DNA of 33,640 bases from Marinomonas gallaica (GTDB lineage: Bacteria; Pseudomonadota; Gammaproteobacteria; Pseudomonadales; Marinomonadaceae). This document shows, one piece after another, positions 11,125 through 19,458 of this stretch. Location: NCBI RefSeq assembly GCF_001639745.1, contig NZ_LTAX01000029.1, positions 1-33,640 on the forward strand, written 5' to 3'. The position numbers and the translations under genes were made by a program. Numbering within the stretch: the stretch's first letter is position 1; each line of letters starts with the position of its first letter. The notes beneath the pieces were generated by a model that searched no databases, was not told the DNA's origin, and saw only the letters and a program-made list of their open reading frames with translations.

Positions 11125-12558
11125 TTAAGCTTCTTCGTGCTCTAATGCAAGCTCATTAATTTGTTCGTCTACACGAGTACGATATTTTTCAGACAACCCT
11201 TTCACTGAGTACGCTAAGATTTCTTCTCCGCTATCAAGCTCAATGATTTCTGGTAAGCTCAATACAATACGGTTCTGAATCTCAGGCACTGTGATGATTT
11301 CTTCACTTAGCACAAGTTTGTTGTGGGATTCGGAGAGTGCCAATGCATTGGCCAGCGTTATAAGAGGTGTAATTTCTTCGGCATTGATCTTATTTGCTTC
11401 GTACATACGTGAGAGAGACTCATCGCCGTTGTGAAGCCCCATGTGATAGCTGATCTCGGGAACTTCTTCATACAAGTCACTGCTCATTAGTTGATTCAGT
11501 AATTCTTGAATCAGTTCAGCACAGCATGCGGCATTCATATATAGGTTGTTGTCGCAGTTTTTTGCTTGAAAAAGCATTAGTACGCAATCTTTCTCATATT
11601 GATGAACTTGGCCATTGTAGTATTCACCTGCTAAAAAAATAGTACGGTAAATGGGGGTAAGTAAATTTGCTACTTGCAAAGGAGGGAGTTCATCACGCCA
11701 TTGATTCAAGTGTTTTAATTGAATGAATAGGGCACAGGATTGACGTTCTGACTCTTTGATTATCTGCTCAAAATTAATTTCAAACTGGCCTTCTTCATCA
11801 ACGCTTGGCGCATCAGTATCAGTGTTCTCAACTTCTTTTTGAAGCGGTGTCTTTAATTCAAGACTCTGTAACTGCTGAACATGATGAATAAGCTCATGAG
11901 CTTCTCGGTAACTTTTCTCAGGCATAGGAGCATTGTTTGTACCATTGGTGTATGCCTCTAAAGCATCAGTGGCTCGTGCAATCGGCATATACAAACGACG
12001 AACGATTAGCACTAAAAGTACACTGGTGATAGCGGTGAGAAAAATACCTAAGCCGATGACCAGGTTGCTAATATGATTTAAGGTATTTTGAGCGGATGAC
12101 TTATCTAACGTAATCAAGACATGGCCTACGACATCGTCTCGAAAACGAATCGGAGAGCTGTAGACTCTGTGTTTATCAGACGGTCGAAGGTCGACATCAC
12201 TATTAGATTGGTTGCCGTTTATATTTGCTTCTGCGAGCAATTCGTCTTTTTTGTTGTACACGCGTGCACTCAAAATATTGTCGCTGACAACAAGACGGTT
12301 CAATAACACATTTAAGCTGAGTAAGTCATTGGTTAAGATCGATTGGGTTGCGTTAAAGGCGGCCTGAGTTGCTAAGCTACTGCCCAATACATCGGTTTGT
12401 TGATTGAGATGTTTGTCTACCGCCGACGTAACCGAAAACCATACGGTCGCCAGCGTAATTAGAATCAGTGCTAAATAGGTCGACAATAAAATGCTCGCGG
12501 ACGAGCACTTTTGAAGCAGCTGATAATACCCTGATGATAGTTTTTTTAAGGTGTCCAT
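11125..12558 (-). CDS. AhpA/YtjB/Smp-family membrane protein with degenerate cyclase-like domain
   Basis: Inner-membrane protein of 477 residues. Transmembrane helix one lies at about 22-43 and helix two at about 166-187, enclosing a periplasmic sensor-like domain. A HAMP-like linker follows (about 188-235). The C-terminal domain (about 274-440) resembles class III nucleotide cyclases: CALFIQLKHLN corresponds to the first strand, QYEKDCVLMLF to the second metal strand, and ISYHMGLHNGD to the iGihtG strand. The first metal Asp is Gln here (ALFIQ), so catalysis is unlikely and a signal-binding or structural role is more plausible (inference). Its divergent position next to serB matches E. coli smp (ytjB)-serB, which supports the family call. 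No specific function is established that I can name. Confidence 0.75.
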   Translation of the reverse strand: MDTLKKLSSGYYQLLQKCSSASILLSTYLALILITLATVWFSVTSAVDKHLNQQTDVLGSSLATQAAFNATQSILTNDLLSLNVLLNRLVVSDNILSARVYNKKDELLAEANINGNQSNSDVDLRPSDKHRVYSSPIRFRDDVVGHVLITLDKSSAQNTLNHISNLVIGLGIFLTAITSVLLVLIVRRLYMPIARATDALEAYTNGTNNAPMPEKSYREAHELIHHVQQLQSLELKTPLQKEVENTDTDAPSVDEEGQFEINFEQIIKESERQSCALFIQLKHLNQWRDELPPLQVANLLTPIYRTIFLAGEYYNGQVHQYEKDCVLMLFQAKNCDNNLYMNAACCAELIQELLNQLMSSDLYEEVPEISYHMGLHNGDESLSRMYEANKINAEEITPLITLANALALSESHNKLVLSEEIITVPEIQNRIVLSLPEIIELDSGEEILAYSVKGLSEKYRTRVDEQINELALEHEEA

Positions 12559-12670
12559 CGACGTCCTAGTACGAATATTGTGTAGGTATCTAGTTGATAT
12601 ACCCGATGTTTTAATGATGTTCTTAAAGGTTTACGGACCTAGGCGGTATTTCTTTAGGTCTTAATCACGG

Positions 12671-12699
12671 TTAGCGTCCGCATGAGGATTTGATATAGT
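12671..12699 (+). promoter_or_regulatory. Candidate serB promoter
   Basis: A good -10 TATAGT (12694-12699) with a weak -35 TTAGCG (12671-12676) at 17-base spacing. Transcription would start about 20 bases before the serB ATG. Confidence 0.4.
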
Positions 12700-12725
12700 A
12701 AGTGTCCCCATTATCAGGAGTTGTT

Positions 12726-13643
12726 ATGACCGCTTCGATCACGCTTATTGGCGACCACCTCGCCGACTACTTGCCAGTCTTTGAGAGCTGGCTTGAACAA
12801 CAATTTTTAAAGACTTCGACAAGAGTCCTAACAAATCCTCAAGACGCATTTTGTGTTCAGCGCTATGACCTTAGCACTACCATCCACGATGGTAAATATG
12901 AAGAGCTTCGGGCGCAATTGTTAGCCATGGCGGATGCGTCTGGAATCGACCATATTTTCCAACCTTTTACACCAACACTTTCTGAACCCGGTTTAGCTGT
13001 CTTTGATATGGACTCTACGCTAATTAAAGCTGAAGTTATGGACGAGTTAGCAGTGGAGATGGGAATAGGTGAACAAATTGCGGCTGTAACGGCCAGTGCA
13101 ATGCGCGGTGAAATCGATTTTACCGAGAGCTTTGTACAGCGTTTGTCGTTGTTAAACGGTTTGAGCAGTGATGTGATGGATTCTGTTTATCAGCGTATAG
13201 AGCATATGGATGGTATTTCAATACTGATGAAAGTGCTGCATAAGTTTGGTTGGAAGACCGCTATTTTATCGGGTGGTTTCACCTACTTCGCCAACCGTGT
13301 TCAACAAGATTATGGTATGACGGAAGTGCATGCTAATGAGTTGGATATTGTGGATGGGACGTTGACAGGTAAGCACATTGGCCCCATTGTCGATGCGAAA
13401 CGCAAGCAGCAACTGTTAGCTTTGCTGAAAGAGCAATATTCTGTACCTCATTCTCAGACGGTAGCGTGTGGCGATGGCGCCAATGATTTACTTATGCTGA
13501 ATGATGCGGGGTTAGGGGTAGCATTGCACGCTAAACCGATTGTACGTAAGCAAGCGCCGTGTCCAATGAGTCAATTGGGTTTGGAGGGTGTGCTTTATCT
13601 GCTTGGACTTGATTCGAATGAGATCGCTCAATCGCTAATGTAA
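12726..13643 (+). CDS. serB: Phosphoserine phosphatase SerB
   Basis: Last step of serine synthesis, dephosphorylating L-phosphoserine. The HAD-family catalytic motif FDMDSTLI carries the nucleophile D94 and the acid D96. Motif II is ILSGGFTYFA, the Lys is in VDAKRKQQ, and the motif IV metal Asp pair is in CGDGANDLLML. The N-terminal 80 residues form the variable, ACT-like part. The start is ATG 12726, with CAGGAG 6 bases upstream. A GTG at 12702 is in frame but has no ribosome site. The protein is 305 residues (E. coli 322). A hairpin follows. Confidence 0.96.
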   Translation: MTASITLIGDHLADYLPVFESWLEQQFLKTSTRVLTNPQDAFCVQRYDLSTTIHDGKYEELRAQLLAMADASGIDHIFQPFTPTLSEPGLAVFDMDSTLIKAEVMDELAVEMGIGEQIAAVTASAMRGEIDFTESFVQRLSLLNGLSSDVMDSVYQRIEHMDGISILMKVLHKFGWKTAILSGGFTYFANRVQQDYGMTEVHANELDIVDGTLTGKHIGPIVDAKRKQQLLALLKEQYSVPHSQTVACGDGANDLLMLNDAGLGVALHAKPIVRKQAPCPMSQLGLEGVLYLLGLDSNEIAQSLM

Positions 13644-13653
13644 CATAGCTTAA

Positions 13654-13683
13654 CGCTCCCCTAAACATCGGATTAGGGGAGCG
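13654..13683. terminator. Hairpin between serB and the HepT-like gene
   Basis: CGCTCCCCTAA (13654-13664) pairs perfectly with TTAGGGGAGCG (13673-13683), loop 8. There is no long T run, but the position between converging genes fits a terminator. Confidence 0.7.
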
Positions 13684-13693
13684 AAACTTCTTG

Positions 13694-14122
13694 TCAGTGC
13701 TCTTCTTGACCAAGTCTTGAGGTCCACTCCTTAGTCAGTACTTCGACCAATGCGTAGCGTCGTAAGGATAAGGCTGAGGACAGCTCGGTAAAATTCTCAT
13801 CTAAGTAATCAAATAGAATCTTTTGGCGCAGTTCCACCAGTACTCGAATCTGCTCACCTTGTTCATAGGTTACGTCTTTATGTTCTATCAAAGCATCCAG
13901 CACCTGATCTCGACGTTCAACAGCAACATCATAGTGATGTTTAAGTACATAACGAGCGAAATCAAGCATTGAAGCCACTAATAATTGGAAGGTGTGTTCA
14001 ACGGCCATGATCTCATCTTGAGTAAGCTGGTCGTTTCGATCTTTTTTACGATGAACATCAAGACGTTTAATCATCTCGTGTTGATGTTCATACAATGACG
14101 CTTCCCAGTTCCTATCTCTCAC
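13694..14122 (-). CDS. HepT-like (DUF86-type) protein lacking the catalytic His
   Basis: A 142-residue all-helical protein without a signal peptide or membrane segment. The middle and C-terminal parts resemble the HEPN-fold HepT/DUF86 RNase toxins, including the conserved spacing Arg-x4-?-x-Tyr: R99 QKIL F104 D Y106. In active HepT this motif is R-x4-H-x-Y; here Phe replaces His, so RNase activity is doubtful. No MntA-type nucleotidyltransferase antitoxin lies beside it. It starts at GTG with TAGGAG 8 bases upstream. It is 45 bases downstream of moeA on the same strand, so it is probably the last gene of the molybdopterin operon. The family assignment is moderate and the function is unknown. 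Confidence 0.6.
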   Translation of the reverse strand: MRDRNWEASLYEHQHEMIKRLDVHRKKDRNDQLTQDEIMAVEHTFQLLVASMLDFARYVLKHHYDVAVERRDQVLDALIEHKDVTYEQGEQIRVLVELRQKILFDYLDENFTELSSALSLRRYALVEVLTKEWTSRLGQEEH

Positions 14123-14167
14123 AACGGTTACTCCTACATAATAGGGGATAGATCCATTAAGTGTAGT

Positions 14168-15358
14168 TTAGAAGCTGTTAAATGGGTAAAAGTCGAATTC
14201 ACTATTTGGTGAAATATTGTGCTCCGCTGGCACATGTAAGTAACCATCTGTTTGGCTGGCGGCCAATAGAGCGCCAGAACTTTGTTGCACATGAGGTGTC
14301 GCAACGCCGTTGTTTACATGCACTCTTAAGAACTCATCTCGAGACTTATTCCCTTTGCGCGAAAAGTCACATTTAACCCGTAAAGCTTTCGGTAAATCCA
14401 AACTTTCACCGGCCGCTTTTGCCAGTGCTAGTCTTGCAAATAGGTGGAATGTGACCAAAGTTGAGCTAGGGTTACCAGGTAATCCTAGTAAGGGGGTGTC
14501 AAACACCTTTGCAAATACTAAGGGTTTACCAGGCTTTATAGCGATTTTCCAAAGATGTAACTGCCCATTTTGTTCAATGGTGGCTTTCACATGGTCTTCT
14601 TCGCCGACGGAAACGCCGCCTGAAGAAATAATGATATCGGAGCAGTCACTGAGTTCTTTCAGAGCCGTTTGCGTAGCTTCTACGGAATCCATAGCATGTT
14701 GGCGTAAACTTACCTGATGCCCTGCACTGATCACTAATGACTCAATAAGTGGGCCATTTGAGTTGTAAATTTGTCCTGCCGTAAGAGGCTGTCCGGGTTG
14801 TTGTAACTCATCACCTGTAGTGAGAACACCCACTTTTAATGGTGTAAAAACGTCGATACAGGTAAGACCAATACTGGCCAATACACCTATATCAATCGCA
14901 GATAAGCGCTTTCCTGCGGCTAATACCAGAGCACCTTTTGCAATGTCTTGTCCCGCTGGACGAATATTATCGTTTGGCTTTACGGCCTGAAGAAACGTAA
15001 TTTGGTCGCTCTTTTGCTTGGTATTTTCTTGCATCACAACGGCGTCAGCACCAGCAGGGATTTCGGCGCCAGTGAAAATACGAGCACAGGTGCTTGGCGT
15101 GAGAGGTGTTGGGGCGTTACCCGCTGCGATGCGTTGAGAAACGGATAATGTTGCAGTGTCTTGCAAATCACGCGAGCGAACGGCAAAACCGTCCATCGCA
15201 CTGTTGGCCGCAGGGGGGACGTCAATGTGAGAAACAATATCCTGAGACAAAATGCGTCCCAGAGCATGGTCTAATGAAACACGCTCGGTTAACGTTGCAA
15301 GAGGCAGGGCGTTCTTAATGTGCTGAATCGCGTCTTTAAAAGGCATTAATGCCGTCAT
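14168..15358 (-). CDS. moeA: Molybdopterin molybdenumtransferase MoeA
   Basis: Inserts molybdate into adenylylated molybdopterin to form the molybdenum cofactor. The N-terminal signature PPAANSAMDGFAVRS is intact. IFTGAEIPAGADAVVMQE, VLTTGDEL, the SSGGVSVGEEDHV active-site loop and LGLPGNPSST follow in order. The length of 396 residues is close to E. coli MoeA (411). GAGG lies within the end of moaB, 8-9 bases before its ATG, and only 3 bases separate the two genes, so they are surely co-transcribed with moaA and moaB. Confidence 0.96.
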   Translation of the reverse strand: MTALMPFKDAIQHIKNALPLATLTERVSLDHALGRILSQDIVSHIDVPPAANSAMDGFAVRSRDLQDTATLSVSQRIAAGNAPTPLTPSTCARIFTGAEIPAGADAVVMQENTKQKSDQITFLQAVKPNDNIRPAGQDIAKGALVLAAGKRLSAIDIGVLASIGLTCIDVFTPLKVGVLTTGDELQQPGQPLTAGQIYNSNGPLIESLVISAGHQVSLRQHAMDSVEATQTALKELSDCSDIIISSGGVSVGEEDHVKATIEQNGQLHLWKIAIKPGKPLVFAKVFDTPLLGLPGNPSSTLVTFHLFARLALAKAAGESLDLPKALRVKCDFSRKGNKSRDEFLRVHVNNGVATPHVQQSSGALLAASQTDGYLHVPAEHNISPNSEFDFYPFNSF

Positions 15359-15361
15359 GAA

Positions 15362-15901
15362 TTACACCTCGTGAACAGGTGGTTGATAAGGCCCCAAAAG
15401 CATCATAACGAAGTTACATGGACGATGACGTGCATCTAACTGCTCTTGGATAATGCCGTTCCATGCAGTTTTACAGGCCCCTGTAGAGCCAGGTAGACAG
15501 AAAATAAGTGTTTTATTGGCAAGGCCTGCTAGTGCTCTAGATTGAATAGTCGAGGTGCCAATTTCTTCATATGATATTTGGCGGAAAAGCTCCCCAAAAC
15601 CGTCGACCTCTTTGTCCAGTAACGGCAGGATGGCTTCTGGTGTGCTGTCACGTGAGTAAAAACCAGTACCGCCTGTGATCAAGACAACGTGTGCGTTGTC
15701 ATCAGCGATCCAGGTGGATACCACGGCGCGCATGGCGTAAACATCATCTTTTACAATCGCTCGCTCACCTAGGTTATGCCCAGCGTCTTTAAGCATGGTA
15801 ATGAGCGCTTCACCGGATGTGTCTTCAGCGATACCGCGGGTGTCAGAAACGGTTAATACATTGATGCTAAGCGGGCGAAAAGGGGACGGGGTTTTAGCCA
15901 T
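15362..15901 (-). CDS. moaB: Molybdenum cofactor biosynthesis protein MoaB
   Basis: MogA/MoaB-fold protein of the molybdopterin pathway, involved in adenylylation of molybdopterin. The N-terminal [11 protein letters not shown], the molybdopterin-binding [18 protein letters not shown] and the C-terminal [17 protein letters not shown] are the family signatures. It has 179 residues. AAGGA lies 7 bases before the ATG. It lies 14 bases after moaA and 3 before moeA. No moaC, moaD, moaE, mobA or mogA is seen in the window, so the rest of the pathway must be elsewhere. Confidence 0.95.
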   Translation of the reverse strand: MAKTPSPFRPLSINVLTVSDTRGIAEDTSGEALITMLKDAGHNLGERAIVKDDVYAMRAVVSTWIADDNAHVVLITGGTGFYSRDSTPEAILPLLDKEVDGFGELFRQISYEEIGTSTIQSRALAGLANKTLIFCLPGSTGACKTAWNGIIQEQLDARHRPCNFVMMLLGPYQPPVHEV

Positions 15902-15915
15902 AATAAAATCCTTTG

Positions 15916-16911
15916 TTAACCGCCAGTGGCGCTCATGAAGCGCAGAATTTGGGGTTCTTCATCTAAGTTAAAGTGGTGTTTCTCTGGTTTGAGTACTAGA
16001 GAATCAATAATACTCTGCTGTAATAAATCTGCATCATCTGGATGAGTTCGTAGTACCGATTTTAAATCTTTTGAATGCTCATTGCCCAAGCAAAGTAATA
16101 GGCGACCTTCTGCTGTCAAGCGTACTCGATTGCATGTACTGCAAAAATTATGACTGTGTGGGGAAATGAATCCGACTTGCTGGCTTTCTCCGGCAATGTC
16201 GTAATAGCGTGAAGGTCCGCCAGTCGAGCGTTCAGAAAGGCTCAGGTGCCAGCGTTGTTGTAAACGTTCTAGTAATTCGTCACTGGAGATGTAGACTTTG
16301 GCACGATCATGGTGAGAAATCTGACCCAATGGCATTTCTTCAATGAAACTAATATCCATTTTATGAGCTAATGCGAATTCCACTAAGTCTTCTATTTCGT
16401 CGTCATTATGACCACCTAGAATGACGGCATTAAGTTTTAGTTGCTTAAAGGGGAGTGCGCTTACAGTCTTGATGCCGCGTAGGACTTGGTCGAGTTTGTC
16501 TCGACGTGTAAGCTCTTCAAAGCGTTCACGTTTAAGCGTATCTAAGCTAATATTGATGCGAGAAACGCCCGCATCGAACAGCTGTTGCCCCATTTTTTCA
16601 AGCTGTGAACCATTCGTTGTTATGGTGAGCTCATCAAGTCCCGGTAGAGCTGCTATTTGCTTTAGTGCAAACAATATGTCTTTTCGTACCAGTGGCTCAC
16701 CGCCCGTAATACGGATTTTTCGGGTACCTAGTGCAACGAATGAGGTGGCAACTTGAACGATCTCTTCGAGCGATAAAATATCGCGACGAGGCAAAAAAGT
16801 CGCATCTTCATCCATGCAATAGGTACAGCGAAAATCACAGCGGTCCGTCACCGAAATACGTAAATAATCAATTTTTCGACCGAACGGATCGATGAGCTTG
16901 GAATCTGACAC
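15916..16911 (-). CDS. moaA: GTP 3',8-cyclase MoaA (radical SAM)
   Basis: First step of molybdopterin synthesis, rearranging GTP with radical SAM chemistry. The N-terminal cluster motif CDFRCTYC (C-x3-C-x2-C) and the SAM-binding ITGGEPLVR are present. The second C-terminal cluster is CSTCNRVRLT followed by a Cys in LLLCLG. The protein ends in the functionally important Gly-Gly (MSATGG). The length of 331 residues matches the family. It is divergent from tesB across 147 bases containing interleaved palindromes. I see no Moco-riboswitch-like structure of the usual size there. Confidence 0.97.
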   Translation of the reverse strand: MSDSKLIDPFGRKIDYLRISVTDRCDFRCTYCMDEDATFLPRRDILSLEEIVQVATSFVALGTRKIRITGGEPLVRKDILFALKQIAALPGLDELTITTNGSQLEKMGQQLFDAGVSRINISLDTLKRERFEELTRRDKLDQVLRGIKTVSALPFKQLKLNAVILGGHNDDEIEDLVEFALAHKMDISFIEEMPLGQISHHDRAKVYISSDELLERLQQRWHLSLSERSTGGPSRYYDIAGESQQVGFISPHSHNFCSTCNRVRLTAEGRLLLCLGNEHSKDLKSVLRTHPDDADLLQQSIIDSLVLKPEKHHFNLDEEPQILRFMSATGG

Positions 16912-16990
16912 TTGAATTGGCCTCGCTACAATTTTCTAATAGAAGCAAAATTTATCTACAGAGGCAAAAATTCTCTGTATTGACTGCGGC

Positions 16991-17022
16991 TTGCGTTATG
17001 CTCAAATAACGCAATATTTGAG
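16991..17022. promoter_or_regulatory. Interleaved inverted repeats between moaA and tesB
   Basis: TTGCGTTAT (16991-16999) pairs with ATAACGCAA (17006-17014). CTCAAATA (17001-17008) pairs with TATTTGAG (17015-17022). Both are perfect, each has a 6-base gap, and the two overlap by three bases. This gives either two alternative hairpins or an H-type pseudoknot in RNA, or a double operator in DNA. A TTGACT just upstream (16980-16985) could be a -35 for tesB, but no good -10 follows. Confidence 0.5.
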
Positions 17023-17058
17023 TGCAGTTAGAACCACTATAGAAATAGGGGAATCGCA

Positions 17059-17919
17059 GTGCGTAGTGTTATACATAATTTGATCGATATACTCACTTTG
17101 AATCGGGTTTCTGACACTAAATTTGTCGGTAAGAGTCAAGATTTAGGGTTTCCTAAGGTCTTTGGCGGACAAGTTGTCGGTCAGGCATTGAGTGCAGCGG
17201 CGCAAACCGTTCCGGAAGGGCGAGCCCCTCATTCATTACACAGCTACTTTATTCGTCCTGGGGATGCGAAGCAAATTATTGACTATGATGTTGAGACAGT
17301 GAGAGATGGTGGAAGTTTCAGTGTTCGCCGAGTGATCGCCAGCCAAAATCAAAAAACCATTTTGGTGATGACTGCCTCTTTTCAGAAATACGAAGAAGGC
17401 TTGTCGCATCAAGAGCCTATGCCTCATGTACCTGGTCCTGAGAATTTCAAATCAGAGCTCAGTTTATTTCAGAAGCATGCGGAAGAGATTCCATATAAAA
17501 TTCGTAGCTTATTGACCGCGGAACGGCCGATCGAATACCGCATTGTGGAAAATCAAAATCCGTTTCGTCCGCGTCCTGGACTTCCGGCACGACATATGTG
17601 GATTCGCAGTATTTCACCTTTGCCTGATAATGAATTAGTACATCAATCGATGCTGGCTTATACCACTGATTATGGTTTTTTAGAGACTGCACTTCAGCCG
17701 CACGGAATTTCTATTGGCAATCCGAATTTGAATATTGCAAGTCTTGATCATGCTATTTGGTTCCATCGTCCATTTCGATTAGATGACTGGTTATTATATG
17801 TCGCGGATAGCCCATCTGCTTCAGGCGCCCGAGGATTTGTGCGAGGGAAGATTTTTAACAAGGAGGGTGAGATAGTGGCCTCTACGGCGCAAGAAGGATT
17901 GATTCGACTGACTCGTTAG
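17059..17919 (+). CDS. tesB: Acyl-CoA thioesterase II
   Basis: Hydrolyses medium- to long-chain acyl-CoA to free fatty acid and CoA. Double hot-dog fold of 286 residues (E. coli 286). The N-terminal hot-dog has VFGGQVVGQALSAA and LHSYFIRPGD. The C-terminal one has YTTDYGFLETAL (catalytic Asp), DWLLYVADSPSASGARGF and the Gln in TAQEGLIR, equivalent to the E. coli Asp-Thr-Gln triad with Ser at the Thr position. Starts at GTG 17059 with AGGGGA 6-7 bases upstream. Transcribed alone, divergent from the molybdopterin operon. Confidence 0.93.
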   Translation: MRSVIHNLIDILTLNRVSDTKFVGKSQDLGFPKVFGGQVVGQALSAAAQTVPEGRAPHSLHSYFIRPGDAKQIIDYDVETVRDGGSFSVRRVIASQNQKTILVMTASFQKYEEGLSHQEPMPHVPGPENFKSELSLFQKHAEEIPYKIRSLLTAERPIEYRIVENQNPFRPRPGLPARHMWIRSISPLPDNELVHQSMLAYTTDYGFLETALQPHGISIGNPNLNIASLDHAIWFHRPFRLDDWLLYVADSPSASGARGFVRGKIFNKEGEIVASTAQEGLIRLTR

Positions 17920-18072
17920 TCATCGTTTTGTAATAAAATGTAATCCGGCATCAACTTTTGTGGTCTTTGTGTTAAGTTCTGTCGATTAATTATCTAAGTA
18001 AAGCGATTTCTTTAAGCGGGTCTTTATTAGTTGTTGGACTTTGTACTCTGAATATGGGCATAAGGGTTTAGC

Positions 18073-19458
18073 GTGTTACCTCAAAGAAGTGCGGTTCAAT
18101 TCATACTGACTAAAGTGCTCGCCTGCTATCTTGCGGTTACAGGTTTTGTGTTATGTGTGTTTATCACTTGGTCTTATCAACAGTACCAAGAAAACCGTCA
18201 ACATGTAGTGCAACAGTTGCGTTCTTCTGTTGAAACTGTCATTGAACAAACACCAGATAATATTGACCAGCTACTGGCTTCATTGACGCTCGGAACTCAG
18301 TTCTTTAGTCGTGACTTCGCGTCAGTTGAATCTTTTGCGCTGCTTGGCGAAGATGGCTCAATTGTTTTCTCATGGCCAAATCAAGCGCAGCTTGAAGCGA
18401 CGGACTCTAGCTTACTTCAACTCCTAGCAATTCAAAACTCTTCTTTCACACTTGCCTTAGCGTTTCCTAAGTGGTCTTTGTATCAAGTTGTTGTTAATAA
18501 CTTGCCTGCTGCGATGGGGGTTTTACTGCTGCAATTCGTTTTGTTGCTTGCCGTTCTTGCCGTCGTCATTAAGCGCGGCGTTCGTTCTGGTTTTGAGGGC
18601 TTTATGCGTGAGTTGAGTTTAGTGTGTTTAGAGCGACCAACTCCATTACAAGCTCACTCTTTTCCTGGGCAGTTCGGAGAGTATCGGCAGATCTTAGACG
18701 GTATTAATCGAGTGATTTTATCGCTTGCCAAATCCCGTGAAGAATTCAGTAACATTAACAAGTCTCTGGAAAACCACATTAAAGCTAAGACAGCGGCTTT
18801 AGAGGAGCGTAATCAAGAGCTTGTCGATCTGAACCAGCAGCTTTCAGTGATCGCTAATACGGACGCCTTGACTCAAGTGTATAACCGTACTCGATTTGAT
18901 GTGCTTTTTCTCGAATATGTCATGCTCGCACGTCGCCGTGTTACGCCTCTGTCTCTCTTGTTAGTGGATCTAGATGACTTCAAAAAAGTGAACGATCGCT
19001 TTGGTCATCAGGCTGGAGATCTAGTGTTAAAGCACGCGGCCCAAGTTATCCAGAAAGAAGTGGGCGAAGAGGGGGTTGTTGCACGATGGGGCGGAGAGGA
19101 GTTTGCTGTACTGCTGCCATATTTTGATTTGCACAGCGCAGAACGAAAGGCTGAATCCTTAAGGGCTGTACTTGCAGAAGCTCACTTTGAAGAGCAATCC
19201 ATACGGGTGACGACGAGTATAGGGGTTGCTCAATTGAGTTCGATCGAGACTGGGCCTGAGCTATTGAAACGTGCTGACGATGCTTTATACGATGCCAAAG
19301 GCAGTGGCCGCAATAGAGTGATTATCGCTTATGTTGAGGAAAGTCATGCTCAACTTGACTCGGATTCACTCATGGAAGGTGAGTTTATTGAGGTGTTTGA
19401 TGTTGAGCCAGTGCCCATTCAAGATGAACCAGAAGCTTCTCAGAAGCATTCTTCTTAG
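18073..19458 (+). CDS. Membrane-bound diguanylate cyclase (GGDEF)
   Basis: Makes cyclic di-GMP from two GTP at the inner membrane. Transmembrane helices at about 11-34 and 144-167 enclose a periplasmic sensor region of about 110 residues with no recognisable fold. A coiled coil at about 225-260 leads to a GGDEF domain (about 262-424), with DALTQVYNR, LLVDLDDFKKVNDRFGHQAGD and the active-site GGEEF at 340-344. The product-inhibition site RxxD, expected five residues before GGEEF, is GEEG instead, so feedback control is probably missing. Starts at GTG 18073 with AAGGG upstream. Its final 74 bases overlap the 3' end of queG on the other strand. Confidence 0.93.
   Translation: MLPQRSAVQFILTKVLACYLAVTGFVLCVFITWSYQQYQENRQHVVQQLRSSVETVIEQTPDNIDQLLASLTLGTQFFSRDFASVESFALLGEDGSIVFSWPNQAQLEATDSSLLQLLAIQNSSFTLALAFPKWSLYQVVVNNLPAAMGVLLLQFVLLLAVLAVVIKRGVRSGFEGFMRELSLVCLERPTPLQAHSFPGQFGEYRQILDGINRVILSLAKSREEFSNINKSLENHIKAKTAALEERNQELVDLNQQLSVIANTDALTQVYNRTRFDVLFLEYVMLARRRVTPLSLLLVDLDDFKKVNDRFGHQAGDLVLKHAAQVIQKEVGEEGVVARWGGEEFAVLLPYFDLHSAERKAESLRAVLAEAHFEEQSIRVTTSIGVAQLSSIETGPELLKRADDALYDAKGSGRNRVIIAYVEESHAQLDSDSLMEGEFIEVFDVEPVPIQDEPEASQKHSS

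Noticed and set aside
14182..15318. Several plus-strand open frames across moeA
   Set aside because: Shadows of the moeA reading frame; no ribosome sites or recognisable domains.
16912..17058. Molybdenum cofactor riboswitch upstream of moaA
   Set aside because: The gap is short and the only strong structure is the interleaved palindrome pair, which does not resemble the multi-stem Moco element.
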